From positions 211,501-275,500 of the forward strand of contig NW_020167543.1 in NCBI RefSeq assembly GCF_001641265.1: a stretch of 64,000 nt of DNA. Direction: 5' to 3'. Positions 1 through 9,199 of this stretch are shown here, piece by piece. The translations under genes and the position numbers were made by a program. Source of the DNA: Pseudogymnoascus destructans (Eukaryota > Ascomycota > Leotiomycetes > Thelebolales > Thelebolaceae). The notes beneath the pieces were generated by a model. The model was not told the DNA's origin. It was given only the letters and a program-made list of their open reading frames with translations, and made no database searches. Position 1 is the stretch's first letter; every line of letters begins with the position of its first letter.

Positions 1-1287
1 TGCATGACGTGCCGACTTTCTCACACTAGCGTGACGAAGCAGCAAGGCTTCTTACACCCCCTACCGGTACCCGAATACCCCATGCAACACCTAACGATGG
101 ACTTTAAGGAATTCCCAAAGGATAAACACGGATTCGACAGCATCCTTGTGTTCATGGACCGACTCGGTAAGGGTTCGGTGTCCATACCGTGTCATAAGAC
201 CACCGATGCCCGCCAAATGGCGCAGCTATTCATCGAATGGATATATCGATTCGGACACACCCCGGAGTCGATCATTAGTGATCGCGGACCCCAATTCATA
301 TCAGCTTTCTGGCGAGAGTTCTGCCGAATCATAGGGGTCAAGATTAAGCTGTCGACAGCCTATCACAAGCAGACCGACGGGCAGACGGAAATCATGAATC
401 GGTATATCGATCAGAGACTGAGGCCCTTCGTATCACATTACCAGGATAACTGGAGCGAGCTCATTCCCATCATGGATCGGGTGCAAATGACCCTTCCCCA
501 TGCCTCGATCGGAATGACCCCCTACCGACTCAAGTACGGAACTGATCCGCGCACCAGTTGGGACTGGGAAACCCCGAAAGCCACGACCCCTAGGGAAGTC
601 ATGAACCAGAAGGAAGCCAAAGCAGTAGCAAACCGCATGCACTCCGCATGGATTTACGCAAAGGAGAACATGGCCAAAGCACAAGAGGATATGTCTAAAT
701 ACGCGAATCGACGCCGACGAGCCATTGACTGGGACGTAGGAGACAAGGTTTACCTATCGACCAAGAATTTGAAAAATCACCGCCCTAGCCGTAAGCTGGG
801 GCAACAATGGGTCGGACCCTATACGGTACTGGAACAAATCGGACACGCCTTCCGACTAGACCTACCGAAGGGTTCCCAAATACACAATGTCTTCTCTCCA
901 GACGTACTCATCAAGGCTCCGAATAACCCGCTGCCCGGTCAAGCAGCGCCTGAGCCAAGCAGCAAAGTCGTAGACGGCCTAGAGGAGTGGGAGGTCGAAA
1001 AGATCCTCGCCGTAAGGATCCGGCGAAAACAACTTCAATACCAGGTATCCTGGGTCGGATACGATCCGGACCCGGAATGGTACCCCGCCTCAAACTTTAA
1101 GAACTCCCCCTACAAAATCCGGGAGTTCCACGCGGAGTACCCAAACCTGCCAGGACCGCCGCAGGACCTACCCGGCTGGATCACGGAATGGGAGACAGGC
1201 AAACCAAGCTACGATCACGAGAGGCACGGCAAAGCAGAGGAAAACAGCGTCGTTGCTACCTACGACACTAAACTAAACACCCTCTAA
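1..1287 (+). CDS. Ty3/gypsy Pol polyprotein, C-terminal part: integrase and chromodomain (5' partial)
   Basis: Reading frame open from the first base to the stop at 1285-1287. It starts with the final CxxC (C-M-T-C) of the integrase HHCC zinc domain. The DDE core follows: first Asp in the MDF motif (about residue 35), second Asp in SDRGPQF, Glu in TDGQTEIMN. A basic DNA-binding region and a C-terminal chromodomain (EWEVEKI.. to about residue 380) come next, as in chromoviruses, which use it to target chromatin. Reverse transcriptase, RNase H and gag would lie upstream, outside the window. No internal stop is seen, so this copy may be fairly young. Family assignment is sure; whether it is active is unknown. 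Confidence 0.92.
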   Translation, partial: CMTCRLSHTSVTKQQGFLHPLPVPEYPMQHLTMDFKEFPKDKHGFDSILVFMDRLGKGSVSIPCHKTTDARQMAQLFIEWIYRFGHTPESIISDRGPQFISAFWREFCRIIGVKIKLSTAYHKQTDGQTEIMNRYIDQRLRPFVSHYQDNWSELIPIMDRVQMTLPHASIGMTPYRLKYGTDPRTSWDWETPKATTPREVMNQKEAKAVANRMHSAWIYAKENMAKAQEDMSKYANRRRRAIDWDVGDKVYLSTKNLKNHRPSRKLGQQWVGPYTVLEQIGHAFRLDLPKGSQIHNVFSPDVLIKAPNNPLPGQAAPEPSSKVVDGLEEWEVEKILAVRIRRKQLQYQVSWVGYDPDPEWYPASNFKNSPYKIREFHAEYPNLPGPPQDLPGWITEWETGKPSYDHERHGKAEENSVVATYDTKLNTL

Positions 1288-1441
1288 GCCAGGGCACCCT
1301 CAGAGCCGTAGCCCTTGCGGAAGCCACCCTTCCCAAACGTCTCACCGGCGTCGCAACAAGCGGCTACCACCATGAGAGACGAAGGGTCGAAGTGACCCCA
1401 CGCGAAAGACCACGCCCGAGTTCCCTCCGACACAGGGCCTA

Positions 1442-2263
1442 TCACCCAAGGTCGACGGTCACCCCCTCCTCCGCCACCTCCTCCGCCCCCCTCTTCCTCT
1501 TCTTCCCCCCACCACTGCCCACCTTCGCCGCCGCGGCGAGGACGTCGGGGATCCTCTCCACCAACTCCCCCACCGCATCCACCGCAGAAGCCACCCCATC
1601 AAGGGCAGCGATCTCCTTCTCCTGGTTCACCAGGATCAGGGCCGATTTCTGGCCCACGACGGCCACGGCCTGGCGGACCCGCTACGGTCGTCAGCGCGAG
1701 AACCAAAAACACACAAGGGAAACGGAAAACTTACCTCCAGGCCGTCCTCGACGGCGGCGCGGAGGGCGCAACTCTCCATATAGGCCGAAAGCTCGGCCGG
1801 GGAGCGGAACTTCGGCATATTGGCGGTGGCCAATGTGACCACACGCCCAATCTCCGCCGCAGCGGCCTTGATGGCGGCGGGGACGGGAGGGGTTGCTGCC
1901 TCGGCAGCCAGGAGCTTCTGGTACTCCGGGCCAGCAAACCAGGAGATCTATCTCCAGAGGTCAGCGACGGGCAGACAGACAAACCACAAAACCGAAAACC
2001 AAACGAGAACCCACCGGAACACACGTTGCGTGTTGGGCCACGCAGCGCTCACACTTGGAGCTTTCCAAGCTCCACACACACGAGACGGCGGGATCTCCGT
2101 CCTTCTTGCGCCCTTTGGCACGCACGCAGCGCATACACTGCTGGCGGAAAGCCACAGTGAGGGCGCCAGGAGGAGGGGGAACCGGCAACTTCAAATTGGA
2201 AATCTGCGATTTCCCGTCAGCCCAACCCAAGTTATCACCACCGCGCCAGCGCGGTTCCGTCAC
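1442..2263 (-). CDS. Opposite-strand retrotransposon gene with Zn2Cys6-like cysteine pattern, spliced (3 exons read; 5' end unresolved)
   Basis: Read on the minus strand as exons 2015-2263, 1735-1947 and 1442-1681. The introns are 1948-2014 (GTGGGT..CTGAC..TAG, 67 nt) and 1682-1734 (GTAAGT..GCTGAC..TAG, 53 nt). Both splices keep frame and give about 234 residues. Exon 1 holds six cysteines, C-x2-C-x15-C-x8-C-x2-C-x6-C, resembling a fungal binuclear zinc cluster with a lengthened first loop. The rest is Ala-rich and probably helical, with a basic KKRKRG stretch near the C-terminus that could be a nuclear signal. An in-frame stop just upstream of 2263 and no clear ATG mean the 5' exon is not resolved; a GTAAGT donor lies near 2341 on this strand. 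Element 2 has a counterpart at 5992-6558. Function unknown. Confidence 0.6.
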
Positions 2264-2753
2264 CTACCAAATCGTTCGTTGTGTTTTTGTATCTAAAAAC
2301 AACCTGTTAGCATCCAGCTGTACCATCGGAAGGGCCACTTACCTGTCTCGGGAGGGGGTCAGCGTCGTTGTTGTGAAGAAAACAACAAGTTGTGGGCGAA
2401 GCTCGAATTCATATTCTGGCTTATAACAAAGCCGTCCGAATCGGGTTAGCGCGAAATTTCCCCCTTACATCGAAATTCTATGTCGACACATACCGCGCGG
2501 ACCCTATTCGATACCAATACGGACCCTCGCAACACTAATCGCCGCGTACACAACAAGGACGCGACTTTGCGCAAACGGATTCAGACCACTTCTAGTGCCT
2601 ATACGGCCGCCTACCATCAGCCTTCTGGACAAACAAAGGGCATTCTAGTCTTGGCGCCCGCACCTCACCCACCAACCCAAACAAGGGCTCGTCGCGGCAG
2701 CTACTCAGCTTGCGTGCTTTGAGGACAAAGCACCTTCTCAAGGCGGGGGGTAG
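2264..2753. other. Non-coding part of retrotransposon 1, with polypurine tract
   Basis: No convincing gene. It holds the presumed promoter and 5' end of the opposite-strand gene. It ends with the purine-rich AAGGCGGGGGGTAG (2740-2753) touching the LTR start, the expected primer for plus-strand DNA synthesis. Confidence 0.6.
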
Positions 2754-3052
2754 TGTAAGGATGCCTCCTTACTCGGGGTAGTTACGGCCGTCACGTGGCG
2801 TCATCGAGACTCGGGGCCGTTACGGGTCAGTCGCGACTGACAGCCTTAGGCACATAACGTAAGGAAGCCTTAGGCAAACAGGGAGCTAGCTGAGTCGGAG
2901 CGGTTTCGGGTATTTTAAGGGAACAGTCATACAGGGTTACACCTTCATCTTTTTTGTATCCTTCGTAGTAGACCTATAGGATTGCACCGACTCATATCCG
3001 ACTCGCACTCCCATATGCCACTTCTCGTGATACGGTGCCCTGCGTCCTTACA
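2754..3052 (+). repeat. LTR1, 3' long terminal repeat of retrotransposon 1
   Basis: Begins TGTAAGGATGCC and ends TGCGTCCTTACA, so the ends form the inverted repeat TGTAAGGA/TCCTTACA with TG..CA termini. A polypurine tract precedes it. Internal stretches (TTTTTTGTATCCTTCGTAG, then GACCTATAGGAT) recur in the solo LTR at 40116-40361. Length 299 bp. An open frame starting at 2982 inside it runs on into element 2 pol; that start is an accident of the junction. Confidence 0.9.
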
Positions 3053-6000
3053 ACAACGGGAGAAACCCTCCCAGGGCCGGAAGGAGTTATGTGCAACCTC
3101 CGAGCTCGATGACCTAGCCCAGGCATCCTCACCGACGAGTATACCGGTGGAGTACAAGGAATATGAGCAATTATTCCAGGAAGGCCCTAAGAACGAGGCG
3201 CTTCCTAAGCACCAACCATGGGATCACGAGATACCTTTGGAGAAAGACAAGAGTCCACCGTTCGGACCAATATATCAGCTATCGGAAAAGGAGCTGAAGG
3301 TACTTAAGGAGTACATCGATGATAACCTAGCGAAAGGATTCATCAGACCATCCACATCACCAGCAGGAAGTCCGGTGCTTTTCGTACCAAAGAAAGACGG
3401 CTCCCTACGGTTATGTGTGGACTATCGAGCGTTGAACAACATCACAATCAAGGACAGGTATGCCCTGCCGTTAATCAACGAACTACACGATAGATTTCAA
3501 GGAGCAAAGATCTTCAGTAAGCTAGATCTGCGAGGAGCATACAACCTGATCCGAATCAAGGCTGGGGAAGAGTGGAAAACAGCATTCCGCACCCGCTATG
3601 GCCTATTCGAGTATCAAGTCATGCCCTTTGGGCTAACAAACGCACCCGCATCCATGCAACGACTGATGAATGATGCTTTGCACGAATACTTAGACATCTT
3701 TACCATTGTCTACCTAGACGACGTCCTGGTGTATTCAGCAACCAAGGAGGAGCATGTCAAGCATGTCAAACTCGTCCTGAAGAAACTAAAGGAGTACAGC
3801 TTACTCCTCAAACCAGAAAAGTGCGAGTTCCATAAAAACCAAGTCGAATTCTTGGGTTACATTATTGGAACGCACGGCATCAAGATGGACCAAGCAAAAG
3901 TAACGGCAGTGTTGGAATGGCCAACACCGACCACGGTCAAGGAAGTGCAAGCCTTCCTAGGCTTCGCCAACTTCTACCGAAGATTCATCTCGGGATATTC
4001 CAAGGTAGCTCAACCACTCACGGAGCTTACCAGAAAGGATCTCGAATTCAAATGGACGGACAAGGCAGAGGCTGCTTTCCAGGAACTTAAGACGAAGTTC
4101 ACGGAAGCACCTATCCTTGCTACATTTGACCCTGCAAAGAAGATCATCCTCGAAACGGACTCTTCTGACTTCGCAATTGGAGCATGTCTGAATCAACCAG
4201 ACGAGAACGGTAAGTTCAAACCAATCGCATACTACTCTAGGAAACTGTCACCCGCGGAACTCAATTACGACATCCACGACAAGGAGCTACTGGCTATTGT
4301 CGTTGCCTTTGAGCAGTGGCGAGTATATCTTGAGGGATCCACCTACCCTGTGCAGGTATGGACGGATCACAAGAACCTCATATACTTCACCACGACCAAG
4401 GTTTTAAACCGCAGACAAGTCCGCTGGGCAGAAACCCTCGCAGCCTACAACTTCACGATAACCTATCGCAAGGGCTCCGAGAATGCAAGAGCAGACGCTC
4501 TCAGCAGACGGACCGACTACGCCGGCCCAAAGGAAGAAAGACCTAGAGCAATTCTGAAGAAAACAGATGCAGGAATACAGTACAACGAGTTACTAGCGAC
4601 GATCTCAGTCATCGAAGATACAGAACTCGAGGAAAGACTCAAGAAAGCTTACGCAACAGATGAATGCGCCAAGCGAGTCTTGTCCAAAGTCGAAGGCGAC
4701 TTCGCCATCGACGAACAAGGATTGATTCGATACAAAGGGTTAGTGTATGTCCCAAGTCAAATGAGACGCCCGCTGGTGCAAGAACAACACTCGTTACCAG
4801 CACACGGTCATCAGGGAGTAACACGAACCTTCGAACGAATCACCCGACACTACTACTTCCCAGGTATGAGGAAGCAGGTAGAGACAGTGGTAAGAGAGTG
4901 CGACATTTGCAGCAAGTCAAAATCCAATAGGCATCTGCCATACGGACAACTCAAGTCGACACCAGTACCAAAAGGAGCGTGGAAATCAATAGCTTTGGAC
5001 TTCATCGTCAAGCTTCCACCCTCCAAGGACCCGTTAACAGGAATAGAATATGACTCTATCCTCGTCATCACGGAAAGACTCACGAAATATGGGAAGTTTA
5101 TACCATATCTAGAAGCTAGCGACGCCGAGGCGCTCGCATATACCTTCATTCGAGTCATATTAGCCGATCATGGGATGCCAGAAGAAATCATCTCAGATAG
5201 AGACAAGCTCTTTACTTCGAAATTCTGGAAATCATTGATGGCGCTACTGGGAACAAATCATAAGCTATCAACAGCTTTTCATCCCCAGACAGACGGCCAA
5301 ACAGAAAGATTAAATCAGACCCTTGAACAGTACCTGCGAAGCTATGTCAATCATCAACAGGATAACTGGGTTCAGATCTTACCCATCGCACAGTTTGCAT
5401 ATAACAGCGCGATGACAGAAGCAACGAAAGTCTCACCGTTCTTTGCCAATTATGGCTACCAGCCAGAAGCATATAGGCAACCAAGACCGGATGAATCACG
5501 AGCTGAACAAGCCCTGATCGTGGTGGAACAACTGAAATCGTTCCACGAACAACTTGCGACGGACATCCAATTCTTAAATGAACGATCCGCCGCATACGCA
5601 AACAAGAAGCGCAGTATGGAACCTGCCTTCAAGGAGGGGGATAAAGTATACCTACTCCGGAAACATATCAAAACGAAACGACCAAGCACAAAGTTGGACT
5701 TCAAGAAATTGGGACCATTCAAAATATTGAACAAAGTCAGCTCAGTTAATTACAGACTGCAGCTACCCAGGAAGTCTAGACTACACCCGGTATTTCATGT
5801 CTCACTACTGGAACCAGCAAGAGGAAATACCCCAATTGCGACTGACACTGAACTCCAACCCGAGAATGAGATAATCGAATATGAGGTCGAAGCGATCCTA
5901 GACAGAAGGTTAGTAGGACGTCGAGAAGAGTTTTTGATAAAATGGGAAAATTACGAACCTACGGATAATTCGTGGGAACCAACAAGGAACATCAGCAAAG

Positions 6001-6119
6001 AACTGCTGGAGGAATATCGACGCCGCCATCCGCCAGCCATTGATCCCAAGATGCAGGGGAGTAGGCCAGTGGATCGGAGGAAGCGGGGGTCCCGGTCACA
6101 GACGAGGAGGCAGCGCTAA
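3053..6119 (+). CDS. Ty3/gypsy Pol polyprotein: reverse transcriptase, RNase H, integrase, chromodomain (5' truncated)
   Basis: About 1,020 codons without a stop after the element 1 LTR. Reverse transcriptase shows the PKKDGSLRLCVDYRALN block and the catalytic YLDD at 3711-3722. RNase H begins near 4150 (ETDSSDFAIGA). The integrase HHCC zinc domain spans about 4790-4911, then the DDE core: Asp near 4996 (LDFIVKLPP), ISDRDKLF near 5200 and TDGQTERLN near 5300. A chromodomain lies at about 5878-5990 (EYEVEAIL.. to NSWEPTRNI). The protein belongs to the chromovirus group of Ty3/gypsy elements. Its last 128 bases overlap the opposite-strand gene ending at 5992. The true N-terminus, gag and protease are cut off by the element 1 insertion. 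Confidence 0.93.
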
Positions 6120-6558
6120 CTGCCTGTTCCTCGACCTCAACAGCGTCACGCTTCTCAGCAGCCACACGTTCGGCCTCCTCTGCCGCATCAAGCTCGTCGA
6201 GGGTTTTCAAACCTCGCCGGAGCATATCTTTACCACGGGTTCGGATGAGGCGTTTCTGCTTCCGCAGACGAAGTAACTTCGAAAGGGTTTCTTCCTCTTC
6301 GCGATCCAGGCGATCCTCCTCCCGTTCGAGCTTCACCCAGTCGGGATGCTCAGGACCCATACAGTCACATTTTTCTTTCAAGTTGCGACGAACGCACTCG
6401 GCGCACCGCCGTGAATCATTTGGAGACGACACGCAAGTAACGTTTCGCCTCACGCAGTTCGAGCAAGAATCCATTTCGGGTAGTTCGTATCCGTGGTTCT
6501 TTATTCGACGGACAAGATCGTTGCGTTCCTGGAGTTTGCGGGCAGTGTCAGTAGGCAT
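5992..6558 (-). CDS. Opposite-strand retrotransposon gene with Zn2Cys6-like cluster (188 aa)
   Basis: Start chosen at the ATG at 6558 (MPTDTARKLQ); an in-frame extension to 6606 lacks support. Residues about 35-65 hold CSNCVRRNVTC, then nine residues, then CAECVRRNLKEKC. The spacing C-x2-C-x6-C-x9-C-x2-C-x8-C matches the fungal Zn2Cys6 binuclear cluster. A charged, probably coiled-coil segment follows (LEREEDRLDREEEETLSKLL) with a basic run (RLRKQKRLIRTRGK). The C-terminus is Ser/Ala-rich. Its 3' end overlaps the 3' end of pol by 128 bp, tail to tail. Position and cysteine pattern match the minus-strand gene of element 1, although the rest differs. It may bind DNA or RNA, perhaps of the element itself; that is inference. 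Confidence 0.75.
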   Translation of the reverse strand: MPTDTARKLQERNDLVRRIKNHGYELPEMDSCSNCVRRNVTCVSSPNDSRRCAECVRRNLKEKCDCMGPEHPDWVKLEREEDRLDREEEETLSKLLRLRKQKRLIRTRGKDMLRRGLKTLDELDAAEEAERVAAEKRDAVEVEEQAVSAASSSVTGTPASSDPLAYSPASWDQWLADGGVDIPPAVLC

Positions 6559-6654
6559 GTTGCATGTTGAAGGACTCGCTGAGGAGCAGCAGAGTCCCGG
6601 GGACATGGACGTACTTATAGGATTCGAGACGAATGCCCAGGGGAAGGGAGCGAG

Positions 6655-7129
6655 TGTTACGACGGAACAAGAAGGCTGGCCAACTACAGGACAGGAAGGA
6701 GGGAGGTCGCATGAGACCGGCCCTGGTACCTGGAGGGGCAGCGGGGAATAGTAGTTCTGAAAGTATCACGTGACGGACTCGCAGGATGATGAGAAGAGTC
6801 CTAAGAGTCCAGGACTCCGAGGACTCGAGTGAGTTCCCAGGAGTCCACTAGGCACGTGATGGACTCGCAGGATGATGAGAAGAGTCCTAAGAGTCCAGGA
6901 CTCCGAGGACTCGAGTGAGTTCCCAAGAGTCCACTAGGCACGACGCCACTATATAAGTAGATAGTATTTCCTTAGATAGGAGCTTCGTGCTCAACTCAAT
7001 ACAGTATTTGTTATATACTAGTAACGTGTTACTTGAAGCCTTTGTGTCTGATCCCCTGCCTCCTCTGATAAGTAAACCTTTACGCAAGAGAACCTCTGTG
7101 TCTTCTATCGTTTAGAAGTCAGCGTTACA
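6655..7129 (+). repeat. LTR2, 3' long terminal repeat of retrotransposon 2
   Basis: Starts TGTTACGACGGAAC after a purine-rich tract and ends GTCAGCGTTACA; length 475 bp. A nearly identical 475-bp solo copy with a 5-bp target duplication at 37665-38139 fixes both ends. It includes a TATATAAG box (about 6950) and a tandem 86-bp duplication. Confidence 0.93.
6767..6938 (+). repeat. Tandem 86-bp duplication inside LTR2
   Basis: Two units (6767-6852, 6853-6938), each beginning CACGTGAYGGACTCGCAGG and ending GAGTCCACTAGG, upstream of the TATA-like box. Each unit has a CACGTG E-box and several GGACTC/GAGTCC words. The solo LTR2 at 37665 has the same duplication. Confidence 0.9.
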
Positions 7130-7868
7130 CTCAGGGGTAAGTCAGAGGTCAACACCTCACTGACTTTTCAGAAACAAGGAGTAACAAGATGAATGCTTGG
7201 AAGCTTGGAAAAGACGTGGAAGTATGTGATAGTCGATTTACTGTATTGTCTGCTTGCCCTTTCTTAAGGAAAGGGCAATCCTATTTATGCTAAAGGAGTG
7301 TAGTTCTCTCATTTTCCAAGACTTTCCATGACTTACCAGGCTTGGTAACTGTAGTCGACGTAAGAGAATCCCATAGAACCATCTCTTAGGTTCGTAGCCT
7401 ATAGGAAGTAAAAGGAGGTCCAAGGTCAGAGTACCCCTATAGACAAATTATGTCATAGACAAATTATGTCATAGACAAATTATGTCATAGACAAATTATG
7501 TCATAACTTAACCAATCTTGTGGGTAACTAAAGAGCGATGACATGTAATGAATCATAGAGGTTCGTAGGAGCTTTTAGAGCTATCGTTCATGCTCCTAGG
7601 CCTCTAGTTGGTAGAGATATGTCATGTGGTAGTATGAGTGATGTCATGTAATGAATCATAGAGGGTTGTAGAGATATGCTATGTGGTAATATCGGCCCAG
7701 TAACTAAGGAGCGATGACGTGTAATGAAGCAATCGTTGAGTAGTATTGCTCTTGTTGTTGGTGTGATAAGCCAAAATATGTATAGTGACTTGTAGGTTTG
7801 AGGAGGAGATTTCTAAGTTTGCTCTTGAGTTTGATAGCAAACTGAGTGCAACGAATGTCAGTATGACA
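7130..7868 (+). repeat. LTR3 copy H (left part missing), interrupted by retrotransposon 2
   Basis: Matches the last ~740 bp of the LTR3 family and ends at the family end AATGTCAGTATGACA (7868). It starts abruptly at CTCAGGGGTAAGTCAG, where element 2 inserted. Its right flank GACGA continues into pogo I transposase. Confidence 0.88.
7440..7503 (+). repeat. 16-bp tandem repeat inside LTR3 (4 units)
   Basis: Four perfect head-to-tail copies of TAGACAAATTATGTCA. Other LTR3 copies have three units (33271-33318, and near 41234) or one, so the number varies between copies. Confidence 0.92.
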
Positions 7869-9061
7869 GACGATTTAAAGAACGACATAATATCAAAGTA
7901 CGAATTCAACACGGAGAAGCAGGCTCAGTTCCAGAGTCTGCAGAAGATGAAATGAAGGCATTACGAACAATTGCAGGGGAATACTCGGAGGAAAATATCT
8001 ATAATATGGATGAATCAGGACTCTTTTGGAAGATGATGCCATCTCGAGGACTTGCTACTCAATCTCAGGCTGGATTAAAGAAGGATAAGACTCGGATCAG
8101 TCTTGTATTTTGTGTCAACGCTTCTGGAACAGATAGACTTCCAGTCTGGATCATTGGAAAGGCAAAAACACCGCGAGCTTTACGAAATGTTAGCGTTTCA
8201 ACAATGGGTGGTATATGGAGATGGAATAAGAAGGCTTGGATGAATACAACTATTATGGGCGAATGGCTTGAGGCGTTCTATCGACATATTGGCACTCGAG
8301 AAGTTCTCTTTACAATGGATAACTTTACAGCACATGCTGCTGCTCTTGAGCTTTACCCCCCTCCTTCAAATATTCATATTTGTTGGCTACCAGCTAACAG
8401 TACCAGTTGATATCAGCCTCATGATCAAGGTATCATTCAATATTTCAAAGCTTATTATCGACGACAATGGCTTTCATATATGCTTGAAGCCTTTGACAAC
8501 AATCAAAATCCTATGGATACAATGAATCTACACTTAGCTATTCGATGGATTGTACGAAGCTGGAACAACTTGGTTACAAACACAACAATCTACAACTGCT
8601 TTCGAAAATCAACACTTATTTCAATGCCAATCCCTCTTCCTACAACTATTACCCCTCTTGGAATCGGAGAGCTTTATGACAAGGTAATTAGAGCTGGGAA
8701 CATACAAGATGTCATGGCAATATCAAACTTTCTAAACCCGGAGGAAGAGAAGGATATACAAGATGGGATGGAGGAATTGGGACCAGAAGAGGTTTTAAAT
8801 GAGGTTTTAGAGGAGCATCTAGGCCAAGGCAGTACCCAAGATGATGACGAAGAGGAGGAGCAGCTAGAGCAGCCTGTATTTACTATACAGAGTGCTCGTC
8901 AAGCTCTACAAGTTCTGATTGGGTTTGCTGAAGGTCAAGATGCTCTCAAGGCAGAGCATTTACGAGGGTTGGAGCGTCTAGAGTCTATTCTTGATGCTTT
9001 AGATCGGGATAGCAGGATACAGTCACGGCTAGATGGGTGGATTATGCAAAATTCAGTATAG
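7869..9061 (+). pseudogene. pogo I transposase, C-terminal two thirds, one stop codon
   Basis: Continues from an LTR3 insertion and reads as a DDE transposase of the pogo/Tigger type (Tc1/mariner superfamily). Visible landmarks are HGEAGSVPESAEDEMKA, the first catalytic Asp in YNMDESGLFWK, the second in LFTMDNFTAHAA, and the third-Asp region (YQPHDQGII) just after an in-frame TGA at about 8408. Homologues have an Arg in that position (CGA), so one C-to-T change explains the stop. The acidic C-terminus and the stop at 9059-9061 are as in the pogo III copy at 42673-44006. The N-terminal DNA-binding part is missing here because of LTR3; a pogo I N-terminal part sits at 37053-37463. Not functional as it stands. 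Confidence 0.88.
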
Positions 9062-9199
9062 CGATATATCCTATAGTACGATATGATTTGTTGGCACCGA
9101 ATACATCGTCTTAGCGGCATTTGACTGTAGCGATATTATCATTATAACGATATATTCTGCTGGCAGCAAATGCATCGTTTTATCGGTGCTTTACTGTAA
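9062..9199 (+). repeat. Right end of pogo I next to the terminus of pogo II
   Basis: Pogo I ends CTTAGCGGCATTTGACTG, then TA. Immediately after begins GCGATATTATCATTATAACG, running to TCGGTGCTTTACTG and TA at 9198-9199. This second segment is the reverse complement of the pogo II end at 55804-55873. Pogo I therefore sits at a TA within the terminal region of pogo II. Confidence 0.8.

Larger units (their letters stand above)
1..3052 (+). mobile_element. Ty3/gypsy retrotransposon 1, 3' part (LTR1 family), 5' end outside window
   Basis: The part inside the window reads integrase, chromodomain, an opposite-strand gene, a purine-rich tract and a 3' LTR (2754-3052). The first base of the window is already inside pol. 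The DNA right after the LTR is the middle of another Ty3 pol gene (element 2), so element 1 most likely inserted into element 2. The matching upstream flank lies outside the window, so the target duplication (expected 3053-3057) cannot be confirmed. A solo copy of the same LTR lies at 40116-40361. Confidence 0.85.
3053..7129 (+). mobile_element. Ty3/gypsy retrotransposon 2 (LTR2 family), 5' part displaced by element 1
   Basis: Pol from the start of reverse transcriptase, an opposite-strand gene, a purine tract (about 6640-6654) and a 475-bp 3' LTR. Gag, protease and the 5' LTR are missing here and would lie upstream of element 1 if that is a nested insertion. The right flank CTCAG (7130-7134) continues an LTR3 sequence whose left part is absent, so element 2 probably inserted into an LTR3 copy. 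Confidence 0.85.

Noticed and set aside
1392..2426. Plus-strand open frames across 1392-2426
   Set aside because: They are shadows of the minus-strand spliced gene; GC-rich composition keeps them open.
2480..2722. Open frame of 80 codons before LTR1
   Set aside because: No family motif; it lies in the non-coding region between the opposite-strand gene and the LTR.
6245..6751. Plus-strand frame rich in Ser and Arg
   Set aside because: Shadow of the zinc-cluster gene on the other strand.
6887..7087. A 66-codon minus-strand frame that recurs at 37897
   Set aside because: It is part of LTR2; recurrence follows from the repeat.
7238..7423. A 61-codon minus-strand frame that recurs at 33069 and 41031
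   Set aside because: It recurs because it lies in LTR3; there is no evidence of a protein and it is broken in other copies.
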